From NCBI GenBank assembly GCA_016929495.1, contig JAFGIS010000252.1:1-44298 (forward strand): a stretch of DNA of 44,298 nucleotides, given 5' to 3'. The DNA comes from Polyangiaceae bacterium. Lineage in GTDB: Bacteria; Myxococcota_A; Polyangia; Polyangiales; Polyangiaceae. The position numbers and the translations under genes were made by a program. Of this stretch, positions 42,852 to 44,298 are shown piece by piece; the first letter of the stretch is position 1, and every line of letters starts with the position of its first letter. The notes beneath the pieces were generated by a model. It searched no databases. It was not told the origin of the DNA and worked only from the letters and a program-made list of their open reading frames with translations.

Positions 42852-43439
42852 ATGTCACCCCCGCAGCTGCTGCGCATACCGTCGCGCACGGTGCTGCGGC
42901 ATAGCCCTCTTCGCACACCGCGGCTGATCATGCCGCCCGTCGAGGCTGACGACGGTCCGGATCTGTGGGAAGCCATAGACAGCTGTCGGCACTATCTGGA
43001 GCCGTGGCTCCCGTGGGTGCCCTTCAACGATTCTCCGGAAGCGAGCCAGCGCTACGCGGAAGCGTGCGTGGCGGACTGGGATTCGGGGCGTGCCGTGCGC
43101 TTCGCTATACGCGATCCCGCAACGTGGACGCTGATCGGGGTCGTGGGTCTCGATTCGTGCGTCCACTTGCATCGCTCCTGCGAGCTCGGCTATTGGATGA
43201 GGCAAAGCGCCTCGGGTCGTGGCCTCATGACCGAAGCGGCCCGGGGCTGCGTCGAGTTCGCGTTCCGGAGAATGGGCGTTCATCGTGTTCGATGCGCCGC
43301 CGCAACGGACAACCACCCGAGCCTGCGCGTCATCGCTCGCCTGGGCTTTCGCTTCGAAGGTATCGCGCGTCAAGCCGAGTTCGTCGCCAATCGCTGGCTG
43401 GACCACGCGGTCTTCGGTCGGCTGGCCACGGACGATTAG
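42852..43439 (+). CDS. GNAT-family acetyltransferase (RimJ/RimL-like)
   Basis: 195 aa from ATG 42852; ATG 42807, overlapping the end of the kinase gene, is a longer alternative. The GNAT fold of the ribosomal-protein type is clear: SPLRTPRLIMPPVEADDGPD, then RFAIRDPATWTLIGVVGL, ELGYWMRQSASGRGLMTEAA (acetyl-CoA loop Q/R-x-x-G-x-G/A), FAFRRMGVHRVRCAAATDN and SLRVIARLGFRFEGIAR. Relatives acetylate N-termini of ribosomal proteins or small amines. The actual substrate is unknown. It probably shares a transcript with the kinase and the histidine kinase that follows 18 bp on. Confidence 0.85.
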   Translation: MSPPQLLRIPSRTVLRHSPLRTPRLIMPPVEADDGPDLWEAIDSCRHYLEPWLPWVPFNDSPEASQRYAEACVADWDSGRAVRFAIRDPATWTLIGVVGLDSCVHLHRSCELGYWMRQSASGRGLMTEAARGCVEFAFRRMGVHRVRCAAATDNHPSLRVIARLGFRFEGIARQAEFVANRWLDHAVFGRLATDD

Positions 43440-43457
43440 GCCGGATCTCGCGAACGA

Positions 43458-44298
43458 ATGGCCCGCAGGCAGCTGCCATTCCTGGTCTTCGCACCGGGCT
43501 TCGTAGTCGTTCTGGGAGTGCTCACGGCCGTGGCCGTAGGCGCCATCGGAATGCGCGACCTGCGGACTCAGAGCGACGGGGCCGCGTCGCTCCGCGCGCG
43601 CGTCCTGAGCCGCGCCCTGGGAGCCCGTCTTCAGGCGACGCCGAACTACGAGCGCGCCGGTGTCATCGAGCGCGCTGCGCGCCGGTCGGGCGCCGAATTG
43701 CTGCTGGTCAAGGCCGACGGACGCATCATCGTGGACGGCAGCCTCGGCGCTCCATCGCGGGATCACATCGTGGATCTCTTGGTCGAGGGCGAAGGCGAAA
43801 CCGTGACGCAGCTCGGACGGACTCGCTATGCCGTGACCCCCATGGGTCGCCCGGTCGGGGCCCAGTCGTTGATCAGCTTCGTCAATGCCCCGGAGACGCC
43901 GTTCGCCACGGCTTCGCTCATCAGTTCGCTCGCGATACTGACCACCATTCTGATCGGAGCGGCGGCCCTGGTCGCATTCGCCTTTGCGCGCGACGTCCAC
44001 ATGGACGTGACCTACGTGCGCCATCGCATCGAGGAAATGGCCGCGACCGACGGCGAGCCGGTGGTTCGGCAGATCCCGGTCCGCTCTGCGGACCAGGTGG
44101 GCGTCCTCACCAGTGCCTTCAACGAGCTCGCCGCCCGCTTTTCCGCGGCCGAGCAGGCCTACCGCCGAGACTTGGCGGGTGCACTCGCCTACGATCGCGA
44201 GCGCAGCGCCTTTCTCGCGGCGCTCAGCCACGAGCTTCGCACACCTCTGAACGCCATTCTGGGCTTCACGGAAGTGCTGCTCAGTGAGGTCGACGGTC
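43458..44298 (+). CDS. Sensor histidine kinase, 5' part
   Basis: The first 280 codons of a gene that leaves the window. N-terminal membrane helix (LPFLVFAPGFVVVLGVL), a periplasmic stretch of about 140 residues (about residues 30-150), second helix (LISSLAILTTILIGAAALVA), a HAMP linker (FARDVHMDVTYVRHRIEEMA, SADQVGVLTSAFNELAARF), then the start of the dimerisation/phosphoacceptor domain with SFLAALSHELRTP-type H-box (H258). No response regulator is visible yet. ATG 43458; the spacing of 18 bp to the acetyltransferase suggests one operon. Confidence 0.88.
   Translation, partial: MARRQLPFLVFAPGFVVVLGVLTAVAVGAIGMRDLRTQSDGAASLRARVLSRALGARLQATPNYERAGVIERAARRSGAELLLVKADGRIIVDGSLGAPSRDHIVDLLVEGEGETVTQLGRTRYAVTPMGRPVGAQSLISFVNAPETPFATASLISSLAILTTILIGAAALVAFAFARDVHMDVTYVRHRIEEMAATDGEPVVRQIPVRSADQVGVLTSAFNELAARFSAAEQAYRRDLAGALAYDRERSAFLAALSHELRTPLNAILGFTEVLLSEVDG

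Overview
The window is high-GC bacterial DNA. Gene content points to a myxobacterium-like deltaproteobacterium (phylum Myxococcota, probably class Polyangia): long Gly/Thr-repeat lipoproteins, an ECF sigma factor with a TPR partner protein, a eukaryote-like Ser/Thr kinase with a periplasmic domain, a PPDK-like protein with a KaiC-like front end, and an integrase whose attP lies inside its own gene, as in Myxococcus phage Mx8. The species cannot be named from this sequence.

Left part (1-11,003). A tightly packed leftward operon reads mvhD-like, metF-like, a degenerate GltB2-like iron-sulfur protein, an active-looking GltB2 (FMN, Fe-S) protein, a GATase-II + GXGXG protein, and the first codons of an HdrC-like protein. 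It joins a methylene-tetrahydrofolate reductase and Hdr/Mvh electron-transfer parts to a complete set of glutamate-synthase domains. A divergent LysR regulator and a PPDK_N/KaiC-like protein face it.

Middle chromosomal part (11,004-20,504). It holds an ammonium transporter, a lipoprotein pair (an HExxH protein and a thioredoxin-fold protein with SxxC in place of CxxC), a SnoaL-like fragment, an ECF sigma/TPR membrane protein pair, a nucleoside-hydrolase-like lipoprotein and an outer-membrane-type protein.

Integrative element (20,859-33,550, about 12.65 kb). It sits in the 3' part of tRNA-Thr(CGT) between two perfect 44-bp direct repeats. It encodes an excisionase-like protein, a small unknown protein, a tyrosine integrase, a 228-residue unknown, a winged-HTH/coiled-coil regulator, a two-gene unit (unknown cytosolic protein + multi-TM protein), a large Cap4-like nuclease-STAND NTPase (Avs/NLR-like defence protein), a membrane protein and a rolling-circle HUH Rep. 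The att core lies inside the integrase reading frame. In the excised circle the frame continues without interruption into an ORF at the other end of the element, giving a predicted 516-aa integrase. In the integrated state the last 114 residues are replaced by 78 host-encoded ones. Circularisation also places rep directly downstream of int on the same strand. The element is therefore an integrating, plasmid-like carrier of a defence cargo with an Mx8-type self-modifying integrase. No phage structural genes are visible.

Right part (33,506-44,298). It holds tRNA-Thr, argJ, a PDZ lipoprotein, metK with a basic C-terminal tail, a strong intergenic hairpin, glnB-glnA, a D-cysteine desulfhydrase/ACC deaminase-family gene, a Ser/Thr kinase, a RimJ/RimL-type acetyltransferase and the start of a sensor histidine kinase. 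Nitrogen assimilation (amt, glnB, glnA, glutamate-synthase domains) and one-carbon/SAM metabolism (metF, metK) recur on both sides of the element.
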